The position numbers and the translations under genes are program-made. From an uncultured Pseudomonadota bacterium (GTDB taxonomy: Bacteria; Pseudomonadota; Alphaproteobacteria; RF32; CAG-239): a DNA stretch of 51,319 bases. The DNA lies in the NCBI GenBank assembly GCA_902763905.1, contig CACWUA010000011.1, positions 1-51,319 on the forward strand, in the 5' to 3' direction. Below, piece by piece: positions 1-8,527 of the stretch (its first letter is position 1; every line of letters starts with the position of its first letter). The notes below the pieces were generated by a model, which was not told where the DNA came from, did no database searches, and saw only the letters and a list, made by a program, of their open reading frames with translations.

Positions 1-22
1 AATGAAGAACAGGATAATGAAC

Positions 23-487
23 TCAAGAAGCAGTCTGCCGTATGTCATCAGCTGTATGACAAAATTGTATCCGCCTGTCATATCGGTAAGCGAATCTTTC
101 ATTGCCCGAAGTTTGTGCCAAACCCTTAACGCTCTCATCATTCAAACCGAGGTTCAAAACCGTATCCATCATACCCGGCATGGAAATTCTGGCGCCGGAA
201 CGAACCGAGAACAACAGCGGATTGCTGTTATCGCCGAACTTTTTGCCCATAATAGCTTCAACGCCGGCAACCGCAGCCTTAACCTGATCTTTCAAATCAG
301 ACGGATAAGTATTGTTGTTGGCATAGTAGTATGTACAAACTTCTGTTGTAACCGTAAATCCCGGAGGAACCGGCAAACCGACCTTGTTCATTTCTGCAAG
401 GTTAGCGCCCTTACCGCCGAGGAGATTACGCATGTTGGCATCGCCTTCGGCTTTGCCGTTTCCAAATGTATAAACCCATTTACTCAT
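23..487 (-). CDS. ppdK: Pyruvate, phosphate dikinase, N-terminal fragment with broken frame
   Basis: PPDK interconverts pyruvate, ATP and phosphate with phosphoenolpyruvate, AMP and pyrophosphate in the cytoplasm. The first 134 residues match the N-terminal nucleotide-binding domain very well: [13 protein letters not shown] at 3-15, [12 protein letters not shown] at 22-33, [19 protein letters not shown] at 37-55, [24 protein letters not shown] at 94-117 and GNERFAY at 128-134. The family is about 880 residues, but here similarity stops at base 85 and the frame closes at base 23, leaving 154 residues. An AGGAG lies about 11 nt before the ATG. A different frame ([16 protein letters not shown]...) stays open to base 1 and is not PPDK. 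This is either a real truncation or frameshift, or a mis-join at the edge of the window. The family call is sure; the integrity of the gene is not. Confidence 0.85.
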   Translation of the reverse strand: MSKWVYTFGNGKAEGDANMRNLLGGKGANLAEMNKVGLPVPPGFTVTTEVCTYYYANNNTYPSDLKDQVKAAVAGVEAIMGKKFGDNSNPLLFSVRSGARISMPGMMDTVLNLGLNDESVKGLAQTSGNERFAYRYDRRIQFCHTADDIRQTAS

Positions 488-703
488 AATGTGTTAAGCT
501 CCTGTTAGCTGTATTTGTTAAAACAAAGTTTCGGCTCACAATGAACCGGAACTAAAATCAAAAAAACTTTAATTTGCGTTGAATTTATATCACAAAATCA
601 CAATGTTCAAGCAAAATCTTTGCTTTGAACGTAAAAAAATGGTTAATTTTTTGACACTTGCAAAAATATATGTCAAATTTGCCGTTTTGCCGTTGTTTTA
701 TCA

Positions 704-747
704 TAAAAAAACACCTTGTCCGCGCAAAGACAAAGGTGCTTTTTTTC
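704..747 (-). terminator. Rho-independent terminator after the Gfo/Idh/MocA dehydrogenase
   Basis: The hairpin pairs CACCTTGTC with GACAAAGGTG (one bulged A) and has A-runs on the left and T-runs on the right, so it could work in both directions. It lies about 20 bp past the stop of the minus-strand gene at 766-1791. The rest of 488-703 holds only the AT-rich region upstream of ppdK. Confidence 0.7.
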
Positions 748-765
748 ATACGATATTATATATTT

Positions 766-1791
766 TTACGCAGCCTTATTTTTGGCCGATTTCGGAGTTG
801 CCGTTTCATTCAAAAAACCGAGTTTTTCCTCAACTTCCCAAATTACGCGCAACGCAGCCAAAGCCTGTTCGCCGTTCACCCGCGGAGTTGCCTCGCCGTT
901 GACGCACTTAATAAAGTGATTAAGCTCGGCCAAAAGCGGCTGATTGGTCGGAATAAACAGCTGTTCCACACTGCCTTTCAAGCCGTAATTCATCCATTCC
1001 GGAATTTCTTCCTGATTAACGAACGGCATACGTCCTTGCGAATGAACGTTAATACTTTGGTTTATAAAGTCCATATCGATATAGTTGGTGTCGGTCGTTA
1101 CCGTCAGAGTGCGCACGCGTGATTGTGTAATGCGGCTGGCCGTAATATTGGCGGTTGCGCCGTTGGCAAATTCGAGCAAAGCCGTAATATAGTCCTTACC
1201 GAGCGGACTTTCCTTGGTTTTAACCGAAGCGGTCTGCACATTAATCACCGGCGATTGCACCAAAGATTGAATCACTTCCACATCGTGAATCATCAAATCC
1301 ATCGCCACATCAACGTCGGTAATGCGCCCGCTGGCGGCCGACATACGCTGTGCCGTAATCGAACGGATTTTAGAAGTATCGGAAAGCAATTTGCCCATTT
1401 GCTCAACTGCCGGATTAAAGCGTTCGATATGCCCCACCATCAGCACCACATTGTTTTTCTTGGCGGCGTTAATCAGGCGCATACAACCTTCTTCGGTGGT
1501 GGCCAACGGCTTTTCCATCATACAATGGATACCGTGATTCATAAAAAACTCACCGACATCGGCATGCGTGACCGAAGTAGTCACAACACTGACGGCATCA
1601 ACATTGGCGGCCACTTCTTCCATTGAAGAAAATGCTTTTATGCCGAACGCTTCCGCAGCCGCTTTTGCCGCTTCCGGAAAAATATCATAAACGCCGACAA
1701 GCTCCACGCCCTGCATGGTTTTATATGTTTTGATGTGGTTTTTGCCCATCATACCCGCACCGATAACGGCGACTTTTACTGTATTGGTCAT
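766..1791 (-). CDS. Gfo/Idh/MocA-family NAD(P)-dependent sugar dehydrogenase
   Basis: Probable cytoplasmic oxidoreductase of a sugar, nucleotide sugar or inositol-type substrate, 341 residues. The N-terminal Rossmann fold opens with VAVIGAGMMGKNH at 8-20. The family EKP motif (MMEKPLATTEEG, near 91-102) carries the lysine that contacts substrate and cofactor, and GHIERFNPA follows near 120. The C-terminal alpha/beta domain contains the usual HDVE segment. GHIERFNPA resembles WlbA-type UDP-GlcNAc(A) 3-dehydrogenases, but no neighbouring sugar-modification genes support a specific substrate. The gene stands alone between two terminators. The Ala/Lys-rich tail (TPKSAKNKAA) is an unstructured extension. 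Confidence 0.85.
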   Translation of the reverse strand: MTNTVKVAVIGAGMMGKNHIKTYKTMQGVELVGVYDIFPEAAKAAAEAFGIKAFSSMEEVAANVDAVSVVTTSVTHADVGEFFMNHGIHCMMEKPLATTEEGCMRLINAAKKNNVVLMVGHIERFNPAVEQMGKLLSDTSKIRSITAQRMSAASGRITDVDVAMDLMIHDVEVIQSLVQSPVINVQTASVKTKESPLGKDYITALLEFANGATANITASRITQSRVRTLTVTTDTNYIDMDFINQSINVHSQGRMPFVNQEEIPEWMNYGLKGSVEQLFIPTNQPLLAELNHFIKCVNGEATPRVNGEQALAALRVIWEVEEKLGFLNETATPKSAKNKAA

Positions 1792-1905
1792 TAAAAATCC
1801 TTTTGTATTTAGCTAAATTACGAATTATGCCACGATATATAACACATTTTTCGCGCGCGCGCACTTAACAAGTTGTTACAAAATGTTACAACATCGAATA
1901 ATCAA

Positions 1906-1934
1906 TAAAAAAACCGGCAAGTGCCGGCTTTTTT
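1906..1934 (-). terminator. Rho-independent terminator after the 570-residue helical protein
   Basis: A compact GC hairpin (CCGGCA, AG, TGCCGG) is flanked by A-runs and T-runs. It begins just past the stop at 1948 of the minus-strand gene. Confidence 0.8.
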
Positions 1935-1947
1935 ATGTTATGAAAAA

Positions 1948-3660
1948 TTACCCTTCGCGTAAATCTTCTTTTCCAAATTGAATTTTAAATGTTTTCGGAG
2001 CATCATTTTGAGGAGTTTTGACAATTTTTCCCTTTTCCTCAAAATGCGGCGGTTTCATATTTGGATTAACTTTTTGCTGAATATGATCGGCGTGTGTGCG
2101 CATACGTACTTCTGTAAGGCGATTGGCGATTTTGGCATGATCTTCAGGCAGTGCAAACTTTACTCTGTCCAGCACTCTTGAGAATGCGTCAATTACTTTA
2201 TCATCAATGTTGGAAAAGTTTTTTTCATCCATTTTGTTTATCATCATACCAAACAGAGTCGGATCAATAACTTTATATTGACTCAAAGTATTTGCGGCTT
2301 TCAATAAATCTTTTTTGCTGGCTTTTGTTGGTTTGGTCACATCGAATTTATAATCAGACTGAGCATAGTTAAGGTTCAACAGTTCACAAATTTCATTATT
2401 ATGTTGTCTGGTAAATTTCAATTCCTTATATACGTTACGCATTCTTTTCTCGAATACGGTAGGCTCTTTTTCGGGAACAACGGCTTTATGCGTTGCATCT
2501 TCAAAATCTAAGGCCTTAATCATAATTTCTTTAACTTTGGCCTGTTTGTCGTTTTGACCTTTGTATTGTTCCATCATATTTGAGAGAAGTTCTCTGAGTT
2601 CGGAACGGTGTCCGGCAACTTCGGCTATTTTACCTAAGGCTCCGAAAGCCTGGTTTTCTTTGCCTTCAGCCATTATCAATTTGCCGGTTTCATCGATAAG
2701 CGCATCTTTTATCATATACATTGCGGCAACTCCCAGATTTTCTTTGAGAGCCACGTCTCTTTCAGCTTTCATGGTTTTATTGATAAAAGTCATTAAGAAA
2801 TCTGATTTATATTCTCTGCTAATATCTGATTTGACAATGGCATCGGTTGCCATGGTAAAAATGTCATTGCGGGTATCTGCATTGTCAATTTGGGAAATGC
2901 TTTTAAGATTACTTAACAAATCAGCAACAGCCTCTTGCGGATTGTGTTTGAGTGCCGTTTCAAAGTGGTTTGCAAAAGTTTCTTTGGCCGCCTCATCCTC
3001 CGGCTTTTGACTGATGGATTGAATATCTTTGTTTAATTTATAACCGCCTTCCAAAAATTCTATTTCGGTATGTATTTCATTGGCAACCGGTAAAATATTC
3101 GGGGAAATCGGATAGGCCTGAGTGCAAATTTCATAGAATTTTTTGCAGGTTGCAGCGTCGAATTGACCGGATTTAGCATAATCTTTCCAATACTCCGTAA
3201 GTGCCTTCAAAACAATTTTAGTTTGCTTGATGGCTTCATTGGTTTGTTTGATGTTCTTATTTTTCTGATGGGCGTATTTGGAAACGATTTTGTCGGCCAT
3301 ATGTAGCAAAATACCGCTGTTGTGATGCGAGCTGTTCTGCTCGATTTTTAAGGCATTGGCAAACATTTCAGGAGCATTTTGTGGGTCAAATTCGATGGCT
3401 TCGGTCATAATTTCGGCAAAGCTGTGTGCCCATTTATTTGCACTCGGTGCCGGAGCAAAATCCAGACCGGCAGCAATTTGTGCAGGATAGTTTCCAATAA
3501 TTTGTTTGAATTCATCGAAAAATAAAGCCTTTTTCTCTGCACTTTGGGCGGTATCAAAAACGGTTTTTAAATCTTTCATTGTTTCTTCAATATCCTTAAC
3601 ACCACCGCTGAAATCGTCATTAACTTGTTGCAATAACGGGTTTTTGAAATTGTATTCCAT
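1948..3660 (-). CDS. Unrecognised cytoplasmic, almost all-helical protein (570 aa)
   Basis: I do not recognise this protein. It has no signal peptide or membrane segment and is rich in Lys, Glu, Ala and Asn. Composition and spacing suggest a long run of antiparallel helices, of the kind seen in repeat-helix scaffold proteins. The N-terminus MEYNFKNPLLQQVNDDF is preceded by a good AGGAG about 6 nt upstream, which supports this start. The C-terminal 60 residues are basic and proline-containing (HADHIQQKVNPNMKPPHFEEKG). It is monocistronic, between cysS and the dehydrogenase, with its own terminator. A second large soluble unknown protein of similar length lies at 8528-10198, but I see no convincing sequence similarity. 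A secreted effector or structural protein is possible but unsupported. Confidence 0.75.
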   Translation of the reverse strand: MEYNFKNPLLQQVNDDFSGGVKDIEETMKDLKTVFDTAQSAEKKALFFDEFKQIIGNYPAQIAAGLDFAPAPSANKWAHSFAEIMTEAIEFDPQNAPEMFANALKIEQNSSHHNSGILLHMADKIVSKYAHQKNKNIKQTNEAIKQTKIVLKALTEYWKDYAKSGQFDAATCKKFYEICTQAYPISPNILPVANEIHTEIEFLEGGYKLNKDIQSISQKPEDEAAKETFANHFETALKHNPQEAVADLLSNLKSISQIDNADTRNDIFTMATDAIVKSDISREYKSDFLMTFINKTMKAERDVALKENLGVAAMYMIKDALIDETGKLIMAEGKENQAFGALGKIAEVAGHRSELRELLSNMMEQYKGQNDKQAKVKEIMIKALDFEDATHKAVVPEKEPTVFEKRMRNVYKELKFTRQHNNEICELLNLNYAQSDYKFDVTKPTKASKKDLLKAANTLSQYKVIDPTLFGMMINKMDEKNFSNIDDKVIDAFSRVLDRVKFALPEDHAKIANRLTEVRMRTHADHIQQKVNPNMKPPHFEEKGKIVKTPQNDAPKTFKIQFGKEDLREG

Positions 3661-3767
3661 GATAAATATCTCCTTGTATTAGTCTTTATGTTTGTGAGTA
3701 TAGCATGTTTTTATATTTTGTCAACTTTTTTATGCAATAAAATTTCAAACAGTGTTTTGATGGTGAA

Positions 3768-3803
3768 CAAAAAACACCGGTCTTACTCAGAGCCGGTGTT
3801 TTA
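3768..3803 (-). terminator. Rho-independent terminator after cysS
   Basis: AAACACCGG and CCGGTGTTT pair around a short loop, with an A-run on the left that gives the U-tract on the minus strand. It starts about 17 bp past the cysS stop. Confidence 0.8.
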
Positions 3804-3819
3804 AGCTGCAATTAGATTT

Positions 3820-5196
3820 TTAAGCTCTTTTCCAAGTGGTGCCGGATGGCGAATCTTCCAAGATGATGCCGCGTTCTTTCAATTCGTTGCGAATCGAATC
3901 GGCAGTTGCCCAATCTTTATTCTTTTTGGCTTCGGCACGTTGTTGAATCAATTCCTCAATTTCAGCCGCTTCATCATTATTTTCGCCCTTGAACCAAGCC
4001 TCCGGCTCATTATACAACAAGCCGAGCATATAGGCGCTTGCCATCAATTCGGACTTGAGTGTCGAGCGCTCTTCCATAGTTTCCGCTTTGTTAAGATTAT
4101 TGACCGTTTCGTGTAAATAAGACAAAGCCAACGGAGTATTTAAATCATCGGCCAGCGCTTCAATCACTTTCGGATTTGGCACCACTTCTTTTGTAGGAAC
4201 ATCGGCATTTTTCAGCAAAGCGTTGTAGAACTTATCCAAAATGCTTTTGGCGTTCTGCAATCCCTCAAATGTAAAATTAAACGGCTGATGATAATGCGTG
4301 GTTAAAAACAGCAGGCGCAAAGCCTCGGCCGGATATTGCGCCAAGATTTCATCGACCGTGTAAAAATTGCCGAGTGATTTACTCATTTTGACACCGTTTA
4401 TCATCAACATACCGGTGTGTACCCAATAATGGGCAAAATTCGTTCCCGGAAAGGCACCGCAAGATTGCGCCAATTCATTTTCATGGTGCGGGAAAATCAA
4501 ATCGGAGCCGCCGCCGTGAATATCAAAATCGTTGCCGAGCAATTTGGAACTCATTGCCGAGCATTCCAAATGCCACCCCGGACGACCGTAACCCCACGGA
4601 CTGTCCCACCCCGGCTGGTCGGCATCCGACGGCTTCCACAAAATAAAATCGGCCGGATTCTTTTTATAATCGGCTACTTCAATACGTGCACCGGCCAGCA
4701 TTTCCTTCATCGAACGACCGGAAAGACGACCGTATGCCGGCATTGAATCCACATCAAACAAAACCTGTTTTTCGGCTTCATAGGCGTGGCCGTTTGCAAG
4801 CAGTTTTTTGACGAGCTCAATCATATCGGCAATATATTCGGTGGCGCGCGGACGATAATTCGGAGCGAGCACGTTGAGTTTTGCCATATCTTCAATATAC
4901 CAATTATAAGTTTGTTCGGTAATCTCGCGAATGGATTTTCCGGTTTCTTTGTGCTTGTTTAAAATCTTGTCGTCAACATCGGTAATGTTGGAAACATAAG
5001 TCACGTGTTCTTTGCCGTAAACATAACACAACAGGCGATACAATACATCGTAAATTACCGGAGTTTTGGCGTTGCCGAGATGGGCTTTGTCATAAACGGT
5101 CGGGCCGCATACATATACTCGCACATTGTTTTCATCAAGCGGTGTAAACGGAACTTTGCGTTGTTTTAATGTATCGTGCAAATAAATTTGTGTCAT
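3820..5196 (-). CDS. cysS: Cysteinyl-tRNA synthetase
   Basis: Class Ia synthetase that charges tRNA-Cys with cysteine. It has 458 residues, the usual length. The N-terminus carries VYVCGPTVYDKAHLGNAKT, holding the first zinc-ligand Cys (residue 30) and the HxGN form of the HIGH signature. The other zinc-site segments WHLECSAMSS and HGGGSDLIFPHHENE follow, then the KMSKSLGN loop near residue 270. The C-terminal anticodon-binding helical region is complete and ends SPSGTTWKRA. AAGGA stands 6-7 nt before the ATG. It lies 14 bp downstream of gltX on the same strand, so the two are almost certainly cotranscribed, and a terminator follows. Confidence 0.98.
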   Translation of the reverse strand: MTQIYLHDTLKQRKVPFTPLDENNVRVYVCGPTVYDKAHLGNAKTPVIYDVLYRLLCYVYGKEHVTYVSNITDVDDKILNKHKETGKSIREITEQTYNWYIEDMAKLNVLAPNYRPRATEYIADMIELVKKLLANGHAYEAEKQVLFDVDSMPAYGRLSGRSMKEMLAGARIEVADYKKNPADFILWKPSDADQPGWDSPWGYGRPGWHLECSAMSSKLLGNDFDIHGGGSDLIFPHHENELAQSCGAFPGTNFAHYWVHTGMLMINGVKMSKSLGNFYTVDEILAQYPAEALRLLFLTTHYHQPFNFTFEGLQNAKSILDKFYNALLKNADVPTKEVVPNPKVIEALADDLNTPLALSYLHETVNNLNKAETMEERSTLKSELMASAYMLGLLYNEPEAWFKGENNDEAAEIEELIQQRAEAKKNKDWATADSIRNELKERGIILEDSPSGTTWKRA

Positions 5197-5210
5197 ATTT
5201 TTTCCTTATA

Positions 5211-6533
5211 TTATGCTTTTTCGCCTTTGAGACGTTTTAAGGTTCTTTCATAGCCGATAAGCGGCAGCAGAGTTTTTAACTCCGGTCCGTTATCGAGCGC
5301 GGTTAAAGCCTTGCGAATCGGGTGAAACAAATCTTTACCTTTTTTGCCGCTTTGCGCCTTAACTTCATTAAGCCACTCATTGAACGTGTTTTCATCCCAC
5401 GGTTCCGGCGGTAATACCGAAGCAGCCAAATCGGTCAATGCTTTATCTTCCATAACCGGAGTTACTTCGTGATGGCAAATATCAGCCCAAGCCTTAATGT
5501 CATCAACCACATTCAAATTCGGGCGCACTTTGTTCCAGAATTCTTCGCTGACGTCAACGCGGTCTTTAACTGCGGCATACGGCAGAGAGCGTACGAATTT
5601 GGTGTTGAAATGTTTGAGTTCTTCTTCATCAAACTTCGGTTGCGAACGGCCGAGTTTGGCAAAATCCAACGATTGCGCCAATTCTTCAAGCGAATAATAC
5701 GGCTCAATGGCATCCGAGGTGCCGAGTTTGGCCAAGAAGGAACAGATTGCCAATGCCTCCACACCTTCGGCTTTGAGTTCGCGCACACCCAAACTACCCA
5801 AACGCTTTGAAAGTTTGCCTTCAACACCGGTCAAAAGCGGCAGATGAGCAAAAGTCGGAACTTTGCCGCCGATGGCCTCAAACATCTGGATTTGTGCCGC
5901 CGTATTGGTAACGTGGTCTTCGCCGCGCACAATGTGGGTAATGCCGAAATCGGAATCGTCAATGCAGGACGGGAAGTGATACAGATAACTGCCGTCTTCG
6001 CGAATGATAATCGGGTCGCTTAATTTTTCTGCCTCATATTGGCAATGTCCGCGCACAATGTCTTCCCATTCGATAATCCCCGGATTGAGCTTGAAACGGT
6101 AGTGCGGTTTGCGTCCTTCGGCTGCAAAACGCGCAATATCTTCCGGTGTATAGCGCAAGGCCTGACGGTCATAAATCGGCGCTTCGCCTTTGGCCATGGC
6201 GCGTTTGCGCTTGATTTGCAATTCTTCCGGCGTGTCGTAACACGGATAAATGCGACCTTGAGCAATCAGCTTGTCGCGCATGGCATCATAACGCTCAAAA
6301 CGTGCGGATTGACGAGCTTCTTCGCACCAATCAAAACCGAGCCATTTCAGGCTTTCGCGCATGGCATCTTCATATTCTTTTTTGGAGCGGGCAAAGTCCG
6401 TATCATCAATACGGAGCATAAATTTTCCGCCCAGTTTTTTAGCCAAGAGCCAGTTAAACAGCGCCGTTCGCGTGTTGCCGATGTGCATAAAACCGGTAGG
6501 GCTCGGGGCAAATCTTACTTTAATTTCTGACAT
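5211..6533 (-). CDS. gltX: Glutamyl-tRNA synthetase
   Basis: Charges tRNA-Glu, and in organisms without GlnRS often also tRNA-Gln. The open frame extends upstream, but I start at 6533 because MSEIKVRFAPSPTG is the family N-terminus and a weak TTTAGG lies 5 nt before it. HIGN (HIGH class I motif) follows at once. VRGEDHVTNTAAQ is in the middle and KLSKRLGS is the KMSKS loop near residue 235. About 440 residues is slightly short, because the C-terminal anticodon-binding domain is compact, as in the alphaproteobacterial GltX forms. Alphaproteobacteria often carry two gltX copies; whether this one is discriminating cannot be told here. It is the first gene of the gltX-cysS pair. Confidence 0.96.
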   Translation of the reverse strand: MSEIKVRFAPSPTGFMHIGNTRTALFNWLLAKKLGGKFMLRIDDTDFARSKKEYEDAMRESLKWLGFDWCEEARQSARFERYDAMRDKLIAQGRIYPCYDTPEELQIKRKRAMAKGEAPIYDRQALRYTPEDIARFAAEGRKPHYRFKLNPGIIEWEDIVRGHCQYEAEKLSDPIIIREDGSYLYHFPSCIDDSDFGITHIVRGEDHVTNTAAQIQMFEAIGGKVPTFAHLPLLTGVEGKLSKRLGSLGVRELKAEGVEALAICSFLAKLGTSDAIEPYYSLEELAQSLDFAKLGRSQPKFDEEELKHFNTKFVRSLPYAAVKDRVDVSEEFWNKVRPNLNVVDDIKAWADICHHEVTPVMEDKALTDLAASVLPPEPWDENTFNEWLNEVKAQSGKKGKDLFHPIRKALTALDNGPELKTLLPLIGYERTLKRLKGEKA

Positions 6534-6656
6534 TTTTATACCTAAATTTTGTTTGTTAATTACGGCATAATACAAAGTTTACTTTGTAAATTCAATACTA
6601 AAATACACGTGGCGGATAAATTTTTGCTGACTGCGACGGCGGACAAAACAAGTGTC

Positions 6657-7343
6657 TTATTTACCTTGTTGTTGCCGTATTTGTGCAGTGTTTTCTCTTT
6701 CCAAGTCGGCGGTGATTTGTTTCAAGTCTTCCAAAAACCAATCAATGTCGTCATCATCGTCTTCGTGCAATATTTTATAAAAACGTTCACGATACGCCAA
6801 CAAAAAACTGGTTTCCGTTATTTTTAAATCACGTACCTGAATTTTATCATCGTTTTTAACCAGCGAGAAAATAACGTGGATGCCGCCTTTTGATTTATCG
6901 TCAACATTTTTTTCAATTGCTTTGATATACACCGTGCAATACACATTTTGCAGCTGTTTATCGGCCAACACCTTATCAATGGCATAGGTTACGGCACCTT
7001 TTTCAATATCAAGCGGGTAGCTTTTATATAACGCCGAAGTATATTTTTTGAAAACATCCATATACTCCGTGCGTTGTTTTTCCGTCATCTGCTTCCAATA
7101 TTTGCCGATGACAAAGCGGGCGGCATGGTCGATATCAATGTCGTTTTGCAAAATTTCATCGAGCTTTTGGTATTTTTCCGCCGAATTTTCCGAAGTGAGA
7201 ATATTCAGAACTTCGCGACCTTTGCCGTCTGCCCAAACGCGGGCTTCTTCAGACGTAAAATTTTCCGCGGCAAATGCGATTGTCGGCAACAACAATGCGC
7301 CAAGCAAAAAAAACAGCAAATATAAACAGTGTTTTAACTTCAT
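6657..7343 (-). CDS. mlaC: MlaC/Ttg2D-family periplasmic phospholipid-binding protein
   Basis: MlaC shuttles phospholipid between outer and inner membrane as part of the Mla system. A clear signal peptide (MKLKHCLYLLFFLLGALLLP...AFA) starts the protein. I begin at 7343 because AGAGG precedes this ATG and it directly opens the signal sequence. The mature part has the family pattern ILQNDIDIDHAARFVIGKYWKQMTEKQR and the following aromatic helix. The C-terminus (EDDDDDIDWFLEDLKQITADLERE) is unusually acidic. No mlaFEDB genes are in the window, so this copy is detached from its transporter. It is divergent from the binding protein at 7400, with a 56-bp shared promoter region. Confidence 0.85.
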   Translation of the reverse strand: MKLKHCLYLLFFLLGALLLPTIAFAAENFTSEEARVWADGKGREVLNILTSENSAEKYQKLDEILQNDIDIDHAARFVIGKYWKQMTEKQRTEYMDVFKKYTSALYKSYPLDIEKGAVTYAIDKVLADKQLQNVYCTVYIKAIEKNVDDKSKGGIHVIFSLVKNDDKIQVRDLKITETSFLLAYRERFYKILHEDDDDDIDWFLEDLKQITADLERENTAQIRQQQGK

Positions 7344-7399
7344 TTTAAAACCTCTGAGGTTATTATCATACAAAACCATTTTAGCATACTGGAAAAAAA

Positions 7400-8515
7400 A
7401 TGAAAGTGTTTTTTAGTTTATTATCCATCTTAGCAGGATTTGTCGCTACAGATGCCAATGCACAGAAAATTTTATCCGGTGCCGAAGTCAGGCCGGTGGT
7501 GCAGCCGGCAGTCCGGCCGAAAAACAGTGCACCGGAGTATGTGGAAAATATAACGCGGCCCGAAACCGGCGGTATTTCTACTTTGCGGCGGATTAAGCAA
7601 CGTGATAAGGTGCGCTGCGGATCTAATTTGCAATTGAAAAGCTACGCTTATCGCGAAGATGAAACATGGCATGGAATAGATGCAGATTTTTGCAAAGCTA
7701 TTGCTTTAGCGGTGGTAGGAGATGCCGACCATATAGAAATGGTAAATGTGGAAGGCGATGAAGTGGCTCAGGCTCTAAAAAACGGCAAAATTGATATAAT
7801 GCTCAGCGGCGGTACAGCAACGGCAAAGACGGAAATTTTGCATAAACTGATGCCGGTCGGTGTGTTGTATTATGAGCCGCAAATGTTGTTGATGTCGGAG
7901 CATGAGGGTAAAGATAATGAAGATTTTATCGGCAAAAAAATCTGTGTAACAGATGGTTCGGATTATTTCCGAAATTATGAATTATTTAATTCAGCACACA
8001 ATTTAGAGGCTAAATATTTAAAGTTTCCGTCAATGAAGGCGACGCGGGAAGGATTTTTGTTGAAACGATGCGATATGGCCACCGGCGGCGCTGTTTATTT
8101 GAACGGTATGAAGCAGGCAATGGCAAAAACCAAATTTAAAATCTTTCCGGAGCCAATATCGGTGTCACCTGTTATGGCAACCGTGGCGCGCGGAAATAAC
8201 GATTTCGGTTTGACGGTAAAATGGGTTATCAATGGTTTGCAGCTGGCGGAACAATATGGTATGACCGCTAAGAACTTAAATTTTTTCCGCGGGCATAATA
8301 ATCCGGAAATTCGCAATTTGATGGGAGATGATTCCAAATTATGGGTTTCACTCGGGGCTTTTCCGAAGTGGCTGGATCAGGCAATAGCAATTGTCGGTAA
8401 TTATGGCGAGATTTTTGAGCGTAATGTCGGAGAAGAATCCGATTACAAGATTAAGCGCAAACAGGGAAAATTAATTAAAGACGGCGGAGTTGTCTATCCG
8501 CAGCCGTTTTTATAA
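7400..8515 (+). CDS. Orphan AapJ/BztA-like periplasmic amino-acid-binding protein, diverged
   Basis: A solute-binding protein of the polar amino-acid ABC transporter class, exported by a signal peptide (MKVFFSLLSILAGFVATDANA). The general L-amino-acid (AapJ) pattern is visible in order: RDKVRCGSNLQ near 70, GIDADFCKAIALAVVGDA, LKNGKIDIMLSGGTAT, GKKICVTDGSDY, and the diagnostic tail AIVGNYGEIFERNVG followed by a final VYPQPFL. The family's RNTTWT-like segment is replaced by SGGTATAKTE and the LPGFS segment by LKSYAYR, so ligand preference has probably changed. No permease or ATPase genes are adjacent. It may serve a distant transporter or act as a periplasmic sensor. GGAAA lies before the ATG. 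Confidence 0.8.
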   Translation: MKVFFSLLSILAGFVATDANAQKILSGAEVRPVVQPAVRPKNSAPEYVENITRPETGGISTLRRIKQRDKVRCGSNLQLKSYAYREDETWHGIDADFCKAIALAVVGDADHIEMVNVEGDEVAQALKNGKIDIMLSGGTATAKTEILHKLMPVGVLYYEPQMLLMSEHEGKDNEDFIGKKICVTDGSDYFRNYELFNSAHNLEAKYLKFPSMKATREGFLLKRCDMATGGAVYLNGMKQAMAKTKFKIFPEPISVSPVMATVARGNNDFGLTVKWVINGLQLAEQYGMTAKNLNFFRGHNNPEIRNLMGDDSKLWVSLGAFPKWLDQAIAIVGNYGEIFERNVGEESDYKIKRKQGKLIKDGGVVYPQPFL

Positions 8516-8527
8516 AGCTGCTTGCCG

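Noticed and set aside
2..508. 168-codon plus-strand frame opposite ppdK
   Set aside because: The minus strand encodes clear PPDK; the plus frame has no family resemblance or start signal.
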